A stretch of DNA of 64,000 nucleotides, from contig NZ_JAYXHS010000003.1 of NCBI RefSeq assembly GCF_036017035.1, positions 620,001 to 684,000 on the forward strand, read 5' to 3'. The stretch is from Viridibacterium silvisoli. Lineage in GTDB: Bacteria; Pseudomonadota; Gammaproteobacteria; Burkholderiales; Rhodocyclaceae. The translations under genes were made by a program, and so were the position numbers. Below the pieces are notes generated by a model that worked only from the letters and a program-made list of their open reading frames with translations, was not told the origin of the DNA and did no database searches. How positions within the stretch are numbered: position 1 is the stretch's first letter; every line of letters begins with the position of its first letter. Shown piece after piece: positions 26,090 to 35,333 of the stretch.

Positions 26090-26576
26090 ACTGATTCCGA
26101 CCCTGCTCCGTACGGCGATCCTGGCGATGATGCTGGCATCCCTGCCAGGGCACGCCACAACCCAGCCTGCAAGCGAGACCGAGCTGGAAGAGCATGTCAC
26201 CTACATCTCCGAGCGACTGCGCTGCCTGGTTTGCCAGAATCAGTCGATCGCCGAGTCGCAGGCCGAGCTCGCCAACGACTTGCGTCGGCAGGTGCGCGAA
26301 ATGCTCGTCGCCGGCAAGAGTGACAAGGAAGTCCTCGCCTATATGGTCGAGCGCTACGGCGACTTCGTACTCTACGACCCGCCCTTCCAGACGACGACCT
26401 TGTTGCTGTGGGGTGGCCCCGCCGCGCTGATGCTGATTGCATTGGGCGGTTTCGCTTGGACGGTACGCACGCGCCGCAAGCAACTCCAACCTGCCGTGCT
26501 GACGGAAGAGGAGCGCGCCCGCGCCCGCAACCTGCTCGACCGCGCTGACAATACATCCACCGACAGTCGCGCCTGA
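26082..26576 (+). CDS. ccmH: Cytochrome c maturation protein CcmH (CcmL-type)
   Basis: 164 residues. Signal peptide near 1-25, the redox motif RCLVCQNQSIAES near 46-57, and a C-terminal membrane anchor (TLLLWGGPAALMLIALGGF) after the domain. It hands reduced apocytochrome to CcmF. Start is a GTG at 26082 that overlaps the ccmG stop by 8 bp, which makes the normal 150-170-residue protein. Confidence 0.94.
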   Translation: MARLIPTLLRTAILAMMLASLPGHATTQPASETELEEHVTYISERLRCLVCQNQSIAESQAELANDLRRQVREMLVAGKSDKEVLAYMVERYGDFVLYDPPFQTTTLLLWGGPAALMLIALGGFAWTVRTRRKQLQPAVLTEEERARARNLLDRADNTSTDSRA

Positions 26577-26587
26577 CTGCATAGACC

Positions 26588-27805
26588 ATGACCCTGTTCC
26601 TGATCGCCGCCGCCATCCTGCTGATGGCCGTCACCGCAACCTTGCTGTGGCCACTGATGCGCCAAGCTGTCACGACAGAGGCCGACGAAAGCCCGGCGCT
26701 CAAGATCCTGCGTGAGCAGCGCGCGGACCTTGAAGCCGAGCACGCAGCGGACCGGATCAGCGCAGCCAACTACGCCCAAACGCTTTCGGAAATCGAGCAA
26801 CGCGCGCTCGAGGAGTCGACCGCGCCGGAACGTGTCGTCACGAGCAAGCCGCGCCTCGCCTGGGCCGTTGCCATCGGCGCGGCCCTGCCCGTCACGGCCA
26901 TCGCGCTTTATCTGATCATCGGAAACCCGGCTGGCCTGGATCCGGCCAACACCGTCGCACAGCAGCAACAGTCCATTACACCTGACCAGATCGATGCGAT
27001 GGTGGCAAAGCTGGCCGAGCGCGTGAAGGCCAACCCCGACGACATAAAGGGTCTCGAGATGCTGGGCCGCTCCTACATGGTGCTCAGTCGTTTCAGCGAG
27101 GCGGCAGCTGTCTTCGAACAGCTCGCGAGGAAGCAGCCCGAAGATGCCCAGGTGTTTGCCGACTGGGCCGACGCCGCCGCAGGCGCGCAGGATCGCAAGC
27201 TGGCCGGTACGCCTGAAAAGCTGATCGCCAAGTCCTTGTCGCTGGACCCGCGCAACGTCAAGGCGCTCGCACTGTCCGGCACACTGGCTTTCGAGCGCCA
27301 GAACTACAAGCAGGCCGTCGCCGAGTGGGAAAAGATCACCGCCATCGTGCCGGCAGAAAGCGAATTCGGCCAGTCAGTGCGCGGCATGATCAACGAAGCA
27401 CGTCAGCGCGCCGGCATGCCCGCGCAACAGGTTGCACAAGCGCCGGCCAGTGAGGTCTCAGCACCGTCCCTGCAACTCAAGGGTCGCGTCACGATCAGCG
27501 CAGCACTGAAATCACAGATCACCGCCGACGATACGCTGTACATCTTCGCGCGCCCCGCAGCAGGCGGCCCTCCCATCGCCGGCATGCGCTTCAAGGCCAG
27601 CGAGCTGCCTGTCGACTTCGATCTGGGCAAGGCCCAGATGATGATGGGCAGCGTCGGCCCGCAGGACCAAGTCATCGTCGGCGCGCGTGTATCGAAGAGC
27701 GGCAAGCCCATCGCCCAGAGTGGCGACTTGCAGGGTTTTGCGAAGCCCACACAGGCGTCCGACAGCCAGCCCTTGCAGATCGAGATCAGCGAACAGGTGA
27801 AGTAA
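26588..27805 (+). CDS. ccmI: CcmI-like TPR protein of cytochrome c biogenesis
   Basis: 405 residues. N-terminal membrane helix 1-24, an RADLEAEHAADRIS stretch (CcmI N-terminal domain), a second helix near 100-122, then TPR repeats from about 140 to 270, for example GLEMLGRSYMVLSRFSEAAAVFEQ. A C-terminal beta-rich domain begins near 300 (LQLKGRVTISAALKSQI). It helps recruit apocytochromes to CcmF-CcmH. It is the last gene of the ccm operon. The next gene, 145 bp on, is separate. Confidence 0.9.
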   Translation: MTLFLIAAAILLMAVTATLLWPLMRQAVTTEADESPALKILREQRADLEAEHAADRISAANYAQTLSEIEQRALEESTAPERVVTSKPRLAWAVAIGAALPVTAIALYLIIGNPAGLDPANTVAQQQQSITPDQIDAMVAKLAERVKANPDDIKGLEMLGRSYMVLSRFSEAAAVFEQLARKQPEDAQVFADWADAAAGAQDRKLAGTPEKLIAKSLSLDPRNVKALALSGTLAFERQNYKQAVAEWEKITAIVPAESEFGQSVRGMINEARQRAGMPAQQVAQAPASEVSAPSLQLKGRVTISAALKSQITADDTLYIFARPAAGGPPIAGMRFKASELPVDFDLGKAQMMMGSVGPQDQVIVGARVSKSGKPIAQSGDLQGFAKPTQASDSQPLQIEISEQVK

Positions 27806-27949
27806 GCCTGCACGGGACGGCGTTGTTGCTGCCCCTCCCTCTTGCAATTCCGGCGCGCCGGACGCATCTTGCATTGATCCCCTACCGACCGTTGCAGCAC
27901 GCCCTGCAACGACAACAACATCTGCCGCCCCTGGCCCTGGAATGTCCGC

Positions 27950-29755
27950 ATGCGACGCGCCTCTTCGCTCCCCCTGCCTGCTCAATCCTCCGGCGAACTG
28001 AAAGCCTGGGCAACCATCAAATCCCTGCTGCCCTATGTGTGGCAATGGCGCGGCCGCGTTGCGCTGGCAATGGTCTGCCTCATCTTCGCCAAGGTTGCCA
28101 ATGTCGGCGTGCCCATCATCTTCAAGCACGTCGTCGACGCGCTCGATCTGAGCCACAAGGAAGCCCTGATCGTCGTGCCGGCAGCCTTGCTGCTGGCATA
28201 CGGCGCGCTGCGCTTCGCCACCTCGGCCTTTACCGAACTCCGCGAAATCCTGTTCGCGCGCGTCACGCAACAGGCTGTGCGCAGCATCACGCTTGAAGTC
28301 TTCCAGCATCTCCATGCGCTGTCCCTACGCTTTCACCTTGAGCGCCAGACCGGCGGCCTGACGCGCGATATCGAACGCGGCACGCGCTCCATCGGCTCGT
28401 TGATCAGCTACGCGATCTACAGCATCCTGCCCATCCTCGTCGAGATCAGTCTCGTGCTGGGCGTGCTGGTAAATAACTATGACATCAGCTTCGCACTGAT
28501 CACCGTCGCCACCCTGCTCGTCTACATCACGTTCACCGTCAAGGTCACCAACTGGCGCACACATCTGCGCCGCCAGGCCAATGAACTGGACTCGGCAGCC
28601 AACTCGCGCGCCATCGACAGCCTGATCAACTATGAGACGGTGAAGTACTTCAACAACGAGGCTTACGAAACGCGTCGTTATGACGATCAGCTGCGCGCCT
28701 GGATGAATGCGCAGATCCGCAATCAGTACTCCCTCTCAGGCCTCAATATCGGCCAGGCATTGATCATCGCTTGCGGCGTCACCGCCATGATGTGGAATGC
28801 CGCTTCGGGCGTTGCGGCCGGAAAGATGACGCTCGGCGACATCGTGCTGGTCAATGCCTTCCTGATCCAGCTCTACATTCCACTGAATTTTCTCGGCGTG
28901 CTGTATCGCGAGATCCGTCAGGCACTAACGGACATCGAACGAATGTTCACCCTGCTGCGCACCGAGCGTGAAGTGCAGGATGCTCCCGACGCCGTCGAGC
29001 TGCCGGCGGGGCCTGCAGGCCTGCGTTTCGACAACGTGAGCTTTGCCTATGATCCGCGTCGGCCCGTACTCGAACACATCAACTTCGACATCCAGCCCGG
29101 ACATACCGTCGCCGTCGTCGGTCATTCCGGCGCCGGCAAATCAACCTTGTCGCGCCTGCTGTTCCGCTTCTATGACGTCAGCGACGGAGCGATCCAGCTG
29201 GGCGGCACGGATCTGCGCAAGATCAGGCAAGCCAGCCTGCGCAAGGCCATCGGCATCGTGCCGCAGGATACGGTGTTGTTCAACGACAGCATCCTCTACA
29301 ACATCCAGTACGGTCGCCCCGAGGCCAGCCATGACGAGGTCATCGCCGCCGCGCGCGCTGCGCAGCTGCACGACTTCATCCTGGACCTGCCGGATGGCTA
29401 CGAAACAAAAGTCGGCGAACGCGGCCTGAAACTCTCTGGCGGCGAGAAGCAGCGCGTGGCCATTGCGCGCGCCTTGCTCAAGAACCCGCCTATCCTCGTC
29501 TTCGACGAAGCCACGTCAGCGCTCGACTCCAAGACGGAGAAAGCCATCCAGGCACAACTCGAGGCCGCCGCAAAAGGACGCACGGCCCTGATCATTGCCC
29601 ATCGTCTATCCACCGTAATGAATGCGGACGAAATCATCGTGCTCGAAAGCGGTCAAGTCATCGAACGCGGTTCGCACAGCACCTTGCTCGCCAAGAACGG
29701 CGCCTACGCGCAGATGTGGACCTTGCAGCAGCAAGAAGAAAGCATGCTTGCCTGA
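27950..29755 (+). CDS. Atm1/HMT1-type ABC transporter (half-transporter)
   Basis: 601 residues, full-length type IV exporter half. The six-helix membrane domain covers about 1-330, with the diagnostic TREQ-like stretch VTQQAVRSITLEVFQHLHALSLRFHLERQTGG and LINYETVKYFNNEAYE typical of Atm1/ABCB6/7 homologues. The ATPase domain has Walker A GHSGAGKSTLSRLLF near 385, signature LSGGEKQRVAIARALL and Walker B LVFDEATSALDSKT. The family exports glutathione or sulfur species, linked to metal detoxification and Fe-S export. Start at 27950 was chosen by distance to the first helix. It is separate from ccm. Confidence 0.9.
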   Translation: MRRASSLPLPAQSSGELKAWATIKSLLPYVWQWRGRVALAMVCLIFAKVANVGVPIIFKHVVDALDLSHKEALIVVPAALLLAYGALRFATSAFTELREILFARVTQQAVRSITLEVFQHLHALSLRFHLERQTGGLTRDIERGTRSIGSLISYAIYSILPILVEISLVLGVLVNNYDISFALITVATLLVYITFTVKVTNWRTHLRRQANELDSAANSRAIDSLINYETVKYFNNEAYETRRYDDQLRAWMNAQIRNQYSLSGLNIGQALIIACGVTAMMWNAASGVAAGKMTLGDIVLVNAFLIQLYIPLNFLGVLYREIRQALTDIERMFTLLRTEREVQDAPDAVELPAGPAGLRFDNVSFAYDPRRPVLEHINFDIQPGHTVAVVGHSGAGKSTLSRLLFRFYDVSDGAIQLGGTDLRKIRQASLRKAIGIVPQDTVLFNDSILYNIQYGRPEASHDEVIAAARAAQLHDFILDLPDGYETKVGERGLKLSGGEKQRVAIARALLKNPPILVFDEATSALDSKTEKAIQAQLEAAAKGRTALIIAHRLSTVMNADEIIVLESGQVIERGSHSTLLAKNGAYAQMWTLQQQEESMLA

Positions 29756-29994
29756 AGGCTGATGAAACCGGCTACGGCGCGTCCCCTCGCAAGGGATGCA
29801 AATGGCCAGCGTGCTGCACACATGCGCAGCCGGGCCCGTGTTGGCCCAGAACGGCTTCCTGCGCAAAGCCAAGAACCATCGCCCAATCCGGGCCTGAAAT
29901 CCTGCGCAGCCAGCGCAAGGCCCGCAGTCAGCTTGAATGCCAGTTCGGGCAGACACCCGAACGGGATCCTGGCGACATTCGTACACGAGCGCAC

Positions 29995-30028
29995 AAATAA
30001 AAATGGCGCCTCAGGCGCCATTTCCGTA
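29995..30028 (-). terminator. Rho-independent terminator of the PEP-CTERM gene
   Basis: AAATGGCGCC-TCA-GGCGCCATTT is a perfect 10-bp stem with a 3-base loop at 30001-30023. Read on the minus strand it is followed by TTTATTTG, so it terminates the leftward gene ending at 30050. Between 29756 and this point I see nothing else. Confidence 0.75.
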
Positions 30029-30049
30029 CTGCATCGACTTCTCTTCTTT

Positions 30050-30931
30050 TTATTTCTTGTTGCGGCGGGAAACAACCAAACCCGCCAGCGCCAGACCTGC
30101 CAGTGCGAATGAGCCAGGCTCAGGCACTTGGGTGGTCGTGGTCGTTGTTGTCGGCGTAGCCGACACGCTCAATATCTTTACGTAGTCGTCGCCGCAATCC
30201 AGACCATCCTTGGCGGTCGAATTCGTGCCTGTGCAGGCCGCGGCAGTTCCGCCCGGGTTGTAGGCACCAATCAACCAGGCAGACGAGGTCAGCCCGGAAG
30301 CATTGACCGTCTTTTCTGCAAGGCCGATGTCGGCGTAGTTACCGACCAGAACCCAGCTGTTATTGACGAGACCGCTGGGCGTCGTCATCAGGCTGGCATA
30401 GGTCGCGCCTTCCAGTGCAGAGGGCGTCGCGCCGATGTAAGCCCAGATGGTGATGTCGGAATCGTACTGCGCCCAACCCAATGTCACGCTGCCCAGGCTC
30501 ACATCCTTCGAGAAGGTCAGCAAGACCGCGTCGTAGCGTTCATTGTTGTCAGTTGCGTGCTCCGGGGAGCCAGTTTCTGAAGTATCGATATCGGCAGTGC
30601 TGTTTCCGTCCGTCGACGTTGCGTAGTCGCGGTTGTACACACCCAGGCCGCCCGAATACTGCGCAAGGTAAGCAGTCTGCAACGCAGCTGAAGCATTGCT
30701 GTTGGTACCCGTGCCCGCAGTGTTGGAATAGGCCTTTGCGGTCGCCGTAATCGTCGTGCCTGACGCCGAATACGTGAGGGTGTTACCCCAGCAGGAGCTA
30801 TTCGACGCGGTCGGCACTGAACCGCAGGAGCCGACGCTGGCGGAGCCGAACGTGTAGGTGGCGGCGGCAAATGCCGTCTGCACGCCTAACGCGCTTGCGA
30901 CAGCCAGTACTGCCAAGGCAAGTCGTTTCAT
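30050..30931 (-). CDS. PEP-CTERM surface protein
   Basis: 293 residues. Signal peptide 1-22 (ending TAFA), a low-complexity Ser/Thr/Gly-rich body, a run of Thr near 262-268 and the C-terminal sorting signal VPEPGSFALAGLALAGLVVSRRNKK, which is PEP, helix, then basic residues. It is thus exported, cleaved by an exosortase (XrtA, not in this window) and displayed in the extracellular matrix. Blocks such as VLLTFSKDVSLGSV and WAQYDSDITIW resemble the XDP1-type exosortase-dependent proteins, though I am not certain. A sigma-54-like promoter lies 42 bp upstream. Start 30931 gives the proper signal peptide. Confidence 0.88.
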   Translation of the reverse strand: MKRLALAVLAVASALGVQTAFAAATYTFGSASVGSCGSVPTASNSSCWGNTLTYSASGTTITATAKAYSNTAGTGTNSNASAALQTAYLAQYSGGLGVYNRDYATSTDGNSTADIDTSETGSPEHATDNNERYDAVLLTFSKDVSLGSVTLGWAQYDSDITIWAYIGATPSALEGATYASLMTTPSGLVNNSWVLVGNYADIGLAEKTVNASGLTSSAWLIGAYNPGGTAAACTGTNSTAKDGLDCGDDYVKILSVSATPTTTTTTTQVPEPGSFALAGLALAGLVVSRRNKK

Positions 30932-30972
30932 GAGAGTCGCTCCAGATGATTTAGTACAAGTTGGACGTTGAG

Positions 30973-30989
30973 AAGCAAACATCAGTCCA
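30973..30989 (-). promoter_or_regulatory. Candidate sigma-54 promoter of the PEP-CTERM gene
   Basis: On the minus strand the sequence is TGGACTGATGTTTGCTT, with GG and GC separated by exactly 10 bases and a TTTGCTT -12 element. Transcription would start near 30964, giving a leader of about 33 bases. PEP-CTERM genes in other bacteria are known to use sigma-54 with PrsK/PrsR. Confidence 0.5.
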
Positions 30990-31085
30990 CTCAAAAATAA
31001 CGGTTTATATTCAATCAGTTAAAAACAAGTCGCAACACTTCGGCATGCAAAGCGTCAAATTCCGCGACACCGCCCCCGCGACGGC

Positions 31086-33908
31086 TCAACCGCCCAATGC
31101 CTTCATGAGCGTCCGGGCGTCATTGATCGACTCGAAACTGCCGCTGGCCTTCAGCGCGTAGGCCAACTCTTCACGCGCTTCCTGCTTGCGATCAAGCCTG
31201 GCAAGCGTCCACGCCAGGTGGTAGCGGATGTCTCCGTTCTCCGGCAAGCGCAGCCGGGCATCCCGCAACAACCTCAGTGCCGCATCGAGCTTGCCCGCCT
31301 GAGCCTGCCCCCAGCCATAGGTATCGATCACGAGCGGATCTTGCGGGGCCAGCTTGTAGGCTCGCTCGGCCATGCCCAACGCCGCAGGGTCATTGAGGCG
31401 CTGCAACACAGTAGCTTGATTGTTAAGGATATTCACCGCATTCGGCTGCGCCGCCAGCACCTTGTCGTATTGTTCCCGGGCGCCTTTCCAGTTGCCCGCG
31501 CGCATGTTGATTTCGGCCAGCGCAGCGCGGCAGCCAAGATCGTTCGGATTGGACTTGAGCCACCCGCCCAGCACCTCCTGGGCACGTGGCAGATCTCCAG
31601 CCAGGGCCAGCGCGTGCGCGACCCGCTGCGTGTTGGTGGAGCTGGGGTCGCGCTCCAGCGCGCCACGGTAAGCTTGCGTCGCGGCGGCAGGGTTGCCTCG
31701 CCCGACGGCAGCGTCCCCACCGATACGATAGCCCTCGGCGCTGGTGGGGTAACGCGTGATGATGTCCTTGCTGATCGCTTCGGCCTTGAGAAAGTCTTTT
31801 CGCGTGAGCTCGGCATCCGCCATCAACGCCAGGCCTGCGAGGTTATTGGGCACGGCCGTCAGTGACTTCTGCGCGTTGTAGGCCGCACCATCCGGGTTGT
31901 CCGCCATCAACTGTAAACGACCAATGCGGATCTGCACGACGGCATCGTATTCAGCCATCTGAGTCATTTCCTTGAGCGTAATGACTGCCTTGCCGCGCTC
32001 CCCCGCCGCCAGCTGGGCGCGAACCAGCGCGGCCTGCGCGTCGAGACTGGTGCGATTGGCATCCGCCAGTTCGATTGCGGTCTTCAAGGCGGGCTGGACG
32101 GCGCCCTGGGCAAGCTGCACATCGACCAGCGTCCTGCCGGCACGCTCATTGGTCGAGCGCTGCCCGAAGGCTTTTTCCAGCCACCGCTGCGCTTCGGCGC
32201 GACGTCCGCTGCTGAGCTCGATCATGGCCAGCTCATACATGGCGTTGTCGTCGTCTCCATTGCGCGCCAGCCAGGTCGTGAGGCGTTTCCGCGCGTCATC
32301 TGTCCGGCCATCGGCCTGATCCAGCTTGGCAAGATTGAGCAGCGCCGGAGCAAAGGACGGATCCTTGGCCAGAACCTGCTCGTAGGCTTTGCGTGCTCCG
32401 GCCTTGTCACCCACAGCACCGCGTACGGCTCCCAGCGCGTTGAGCGCTGCGATGTTTGCGGGATCAGCCTTGGCAACCGCTTCCGCCACGGCTACGGCCT
32501 TCGCGCCTTGTCCTGAGCGAACGTACTGGATGGCGAGTGCCAGCCCGACCTTGGCATCTCCGGGTTTCTTGGCAAAGGACGACTCCAGGCTCTTCAGGCC
32601 GGCCCCTCCATCGCCCAGCCCCAATTGCGTGAAACCGATAGCAGCACGGATTTCAGCGGAGTCGCCACCGAGCTGCGCAGCTCGGTCCAGCAACTGACTG
32701 GCCTGCACATAGCGCTTCTGCGCCAACCTCAGCTGCCCCATGAGATAGAGCGCTTGCGGGTCGTTTGGCGAGTCGCGCAAGACCGGATCCAGCGTCCGCT
32801 CGACCGCGCCGTAGTCGCCCTTGTCGAGCAGCACCGACGCCAGCAACCTGCGCGCGCCAACGTTGCGAACATTCAACGTCAGCACGGCTTCCAGATAGGC
32901 CTGGGCCTTGACCCGCGAACTCAGGCCGTGATGCGCGACTGCGCCGAGCATGAGGAACTGCTCACGCGTTGCCAGCCAGCTGGCTGGCAGGCCATCTACG
33001 ACTTGTGCGATTTCCACCAGCGCCGCACGGACTTCGTCGGACTTGCCACGTCGCCCAGCCAGGACGGCGCTCAGATAAAGGTAGCGCGCCTCTTTGGGCA
33101 CCAGCTTCTTCAGCTCATTGAGATCACGCTCGGCTTCTGCATCCCGTTGCTGTCCCAGCAAGAGCGAAGCGCGTGCAATGCGCGCATCGACGTGCCCGGG
33201 ATCAAGTGCCAGCGCCTTGCCATAGCGATCCAGCGCTGTTTTCAAGTCCAGCGTCGCATGCGCCACGGAGGCGGACATGTTCCAAGCATCTGCATTGGTC
33301 GGCGCCAGGGCAACAGCACGGTCGGCCAGAAAGCGCGCGCGATCCATCTTGCGCTGTGTCAGCAGGATCGGAATCTCGGCGAGCAGCGGCACGACCGAGG
33401 CCGGATCGATCGCCCGGGCGTCCTCGAAGGATCGCGAGGCTTGCGGATAATCGCCCATGTCCGCGAAGGCCAGGCCACGCAGCGACAGCACCTCCACTTT
33501 GGCCTCCGGCGGCAGCCCGTCCGGCGTGATCCGCTCGATCACCATTTTCGGCTGTCCTTGCAGCAGATACACGCGCGCCAACAAGGCCAGCACTTCGCTT
33601 CGATTTACGCCCAGCCGCAGAGCGTCATTGAAGGCAGCTTCGGCTGCAGAAATATTGCCACTGCGGAACAGCGCCCGGCCAAGCAGGACATGCGCGGCGA
33701 GTAAGCGATTGTCCTGCTGCAAAGCGTTCTTGAGCTGGATGACGGCGCCATCCATATCGTTTTTCCGGAAACGCGCCAGACCATCTTCGTAGTACTTCCC
33801 GGCCTGCGCCGTGTCTGCCGCCCAGGTAACGCCAGCCAGGCTGGCCAGCAATACCACGCAGGCCAGACGTCTGATATTGACGCTCAGCAAGGACGATATC
33901 TCCACCAT
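31086..33908 (-). CDS. prsT: PEP-CTERM system TPR protein PrsT
   Basis: 940 residues, very close to the size of PrsT (TIGR02917-type). Signal peptide about 1-33 (ending VTWA), then a nearly unbroken run of TPR repeats to the end, such as GLARFRKNDMDGAVIQLKNALQQD and AYEQVLAKDPSFAPALLNLAKL. PrsT is a periplasmic or outer-membrane TPR scaffold that accompanies exosortase-dependent polysaccharide/PEP-CTERM systems. It has GAGG six bases before the ATG, and it lies just upstream of the PEP-CTERM gene on the same strand. Exosortase and polysaccharide genes are not in this window. Confidence 0.88.
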   Translation of the reverse strand: MVEISSLLSVNIRRLACVVLLASLAGVTWAADTAQAGKYYEDGLARFRKNDMDGAVIQLKNALQQDNRLLAAHVLLGRALFRSGNISAAEAAFNDALRLGVNRSEVLALLARVYLLQGQPKMVIERITPDGLPPEAKVEVLSLRGLAFADMGDYPQASRSFEDARAIDPASVVPLLAEIPILLTQRKMDRARFLADRAVALAPTNADAWNMSASVAHATLDLKTALDRYGKALALDPGHVDARIARASLLLGQQRDAEAERDLNELKKLVPKEARYLYLSAVLAGRRGKSDEVRAALVEIAQVVDGLPASWLATREQFLMLGAVAHHGLSSRVKAQAYLEAVLTLNVRNVGARRLLASVLLDKGDYGAVERTLDPVLRDSPNDPQALYLMGQLRLAQKRYVQASQLLDRAAQLGGDSAEIRAAIGFTQLGLGDGGAGLKSLESSFAKKPGDAKVGLALAIQYVRSGQGAKAVAVAEAVAKADPANIAALNALGAVRGAVGDKAGARKAYEQVLAKDPSFAPALLNLAKLDQADGRTDDARKRLTTWLARNGDDDNAMYELAMIELSSGRRAEAQRWLEKAFGQRSTNERAGRTLVDVQLAQGAVQPALKTAIELADANRTSLDAQAALVRAQLAAGERGKAVITLKEMTQMAEYDAVVQIRIGRLQLMADNPDGAAYNAQKSLTAVPNNLAGLALMADAELTRKDFLKAEAISKDIITRYPTSAEGYRIGGDAAVGRGNPAAATQAYRGALERDPSSTNTQRVAHALALAGDLPRAQEVLGGWLKSNPNDLGCRAALAEINMRAGNWKGAREQYDKVLAAQPNAVNILNNQATVLQRLNDPAALGMAERAYKLAPQDPLVIDTYGWGQAQAGKLDAALRLLRDARLRLPENGDIRYHLAWTLARLDRKQEAREELAYALKASGSFESINDARTLMKALGG

Positions 33909-34153
33909 CTGTAACCTCAAACGATACGGGTCGATACTGACTCGACAATGATTTCGGGGAATTCCAGCATGCTCGAGGGCCCCGACCCAGTTGTCGGCCG
34001 GGTGACCCTTTGAATAGCCCATATTTCGCCCGCCAGTATAGGGCTTGCCCATCGGCCACTACGTGACAAGATACCCACAAGGTCGCCCAGGACGGCCCTC
34101 ACGCTCAAAGGGCTATGTCAAATAAGGTCACAAACCGGCCTCTATCGTAGCCG

Positions 34154-34170
34154 TGGCGCATTTGTTGCAT
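34154..34170 (+). promoter_or_regulatory. Candidate sigma-54 promoter of the glt operon
   Basis: TGGCGCATTTGTTGCAT matches TGGCAC-N5-TTGCA with GG and GC exactly 10 bases apart. It lies about 73 bp before the gltI ATG. Acidic amino acid uptake operons of Pseudomonas use sigma-54 with the AauR activator. I do not find a clear AauR or NtrC site upstream. Confidence 0.6.
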
Positions 34171-34242
34171 CAGGATTCGCCACACGCAGTCGTGTTCTGT
34201 CCCCTGTCCCGGCTTCAACCGGGCATTCACCGGAGAATCTAC

Positions 34243-35205
34243 ATGTTGAAAGTCAGTGTTCTTGCCATGACCCTTGCCGGCCTTTGCTGTCAGGCGGCTT
34301 ACGCCCAGGACGCGAAGAAGACTGCGCCAGCCAAGGCGCCGGCAGCGGCTCCCGCCGTTTCAGAAGAGCTATTCGGCACACTCAAGAAAGTAAAAGATTC
34401 CGGCACGATCACGCTGGGTATTCGCGAATCTTCATTCCCGCTGTCCTACCTGGATGCCAACCAGAAACCGGTCGGTTATCACATCGACGTCTGTTACAAG
34501 ATCGTCGACGCCGTCAAGAAACGCCTGAAGATGCCTGACCTGAAAGTGGCCGAACAAGCCGTGACGTCGCAAAACCGCATCCCGCTCACGACCAACGGTA
34601 CGGTCGACCTCGAGTGTGGCTCGACCACCAATAATGCTGACCGCCAGAAGCAGGTCGCCTTCGCACCGACGACCTATGTCACCAACGTGAAGATGGCGGT
34701 GAAGAAGGCCTCGGGCATTACCGACATCAATCAGCTCGGCGGCAAGCCTGTGGCCACCACGACCGGCACGACCAGCGTTGCCCTGATGCGCTCGAACGAA
34801 AAAGGCAAGGGCATCGACTTCAAGGAGGTGTACGGCAAGGACCACGCCGACTCGTTCCTGATGCTGGAAACGGACCGCGCTGTTGCTTTCGTGATGGATG
34901 ACAACCTTCTGCTGGGCCTCATCGCCAGCAGCAAAGCTCCGCAGGATTACGCGATTGTGGGCTCCCCGCTGTCTGTCGAGCCTATCGCCATCATGCTGCG
35001 CAAGGATGACCCGACCTTCAAGGCCATCGTCGACATCACCGTCAAGGATCTGGCCAAGAGTGGCGAGCTGAACAAGCTCTACACGAAGTGGTTCCTGTCG
35101 CCGATTCCACCGAAAGGCGTGAATCTCAACTTCCCGATGAGCGACGCGCTGAAGAATGTAATTGCAGCCCCCAACGACAATCCTGCTGAAAGCTACAAAC
35201 GCTAA
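34243..35205 (+). CDS. gltI: Glutamate/aspartate ABC transporter binding protein GltI
   Basis: 320 residues. Signal peptide about 1-22 (cleavage at AYAQD), an Ala/Lys/Pro-rich linker to about residue 45, then the family 3 binding domain: GTITLGIRESSFPLSYLD, DLECGSTTNNADRQ near 125 and FMLETDRAVAFVMDDNLL-like segments. It captures glutamate and aspartate in the periplasm. It is followed by a strong hairpin and then the permease and ATPase genes gltJKL. The start was chosen for the signal peptide, as the upstream frame has no such signal. Confidence 0.93.
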   Translation: MLKVSVLAMTLAGLCCQAAYAQDAKKTAPAKAPAAAPAVSEELFGTLKKVKDSGTITLGIRESSFPLSYLDANQKPVGYHIDVCYKIVDAVKKRLKMPDLKVAEQAVTSQNRIPLTTNGTVDLECGSTTNNADRQKQVAFAPTTYVTNVKMAVKKASGITDINQLGGKPVATTTGTTSVALMRSNEKGKGIDFKEVYGKDHADSFLMLETDRAVAFVMDDNLLLGLIASSKAPQDYAIVGSPLSVEPIAIMLRKDDPTFKAIVDITVKDLAKSGELNKLYTKWFLSPIPPKGVNLNFPMSDALKNVIAAPNDNPAESYKR

Positions 35206-35216
35206 TAGCATGTCGT

Positions 35217-35256
35217 GACGCAGCCTGCGCCCCTGGGCGCGGGCTGCGTCGTTTTG
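35217..35256 (+). terminator. Hairpin between gltI and gltJ
   Basis: GACGCAGCC-TGCGCCCCTGGGCGC-GGGCTGCGTC forms a long GC stem followed by GTTTTGC. It lies inside the operon, so it probably acts as a partial terminator or as an RNA-stabilising stem. That would explain more binding protein than permease. Confidence 0.6.
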
Positions 35257-35333
35257 CATTTAAATGGCGCTCTATGTTGTCACGAGCCTGAGTACAGGCC
35301 GCTCCATGTAGCAGCAGTTTCCGGGAGGAATGC

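Noticed and set aside
34081..34150. AauR or NtrC site before the glt sigma-54 promoter
   Set aside because: No TTCGG-N4-CCGAA or TGCACC-type palindrome is present.
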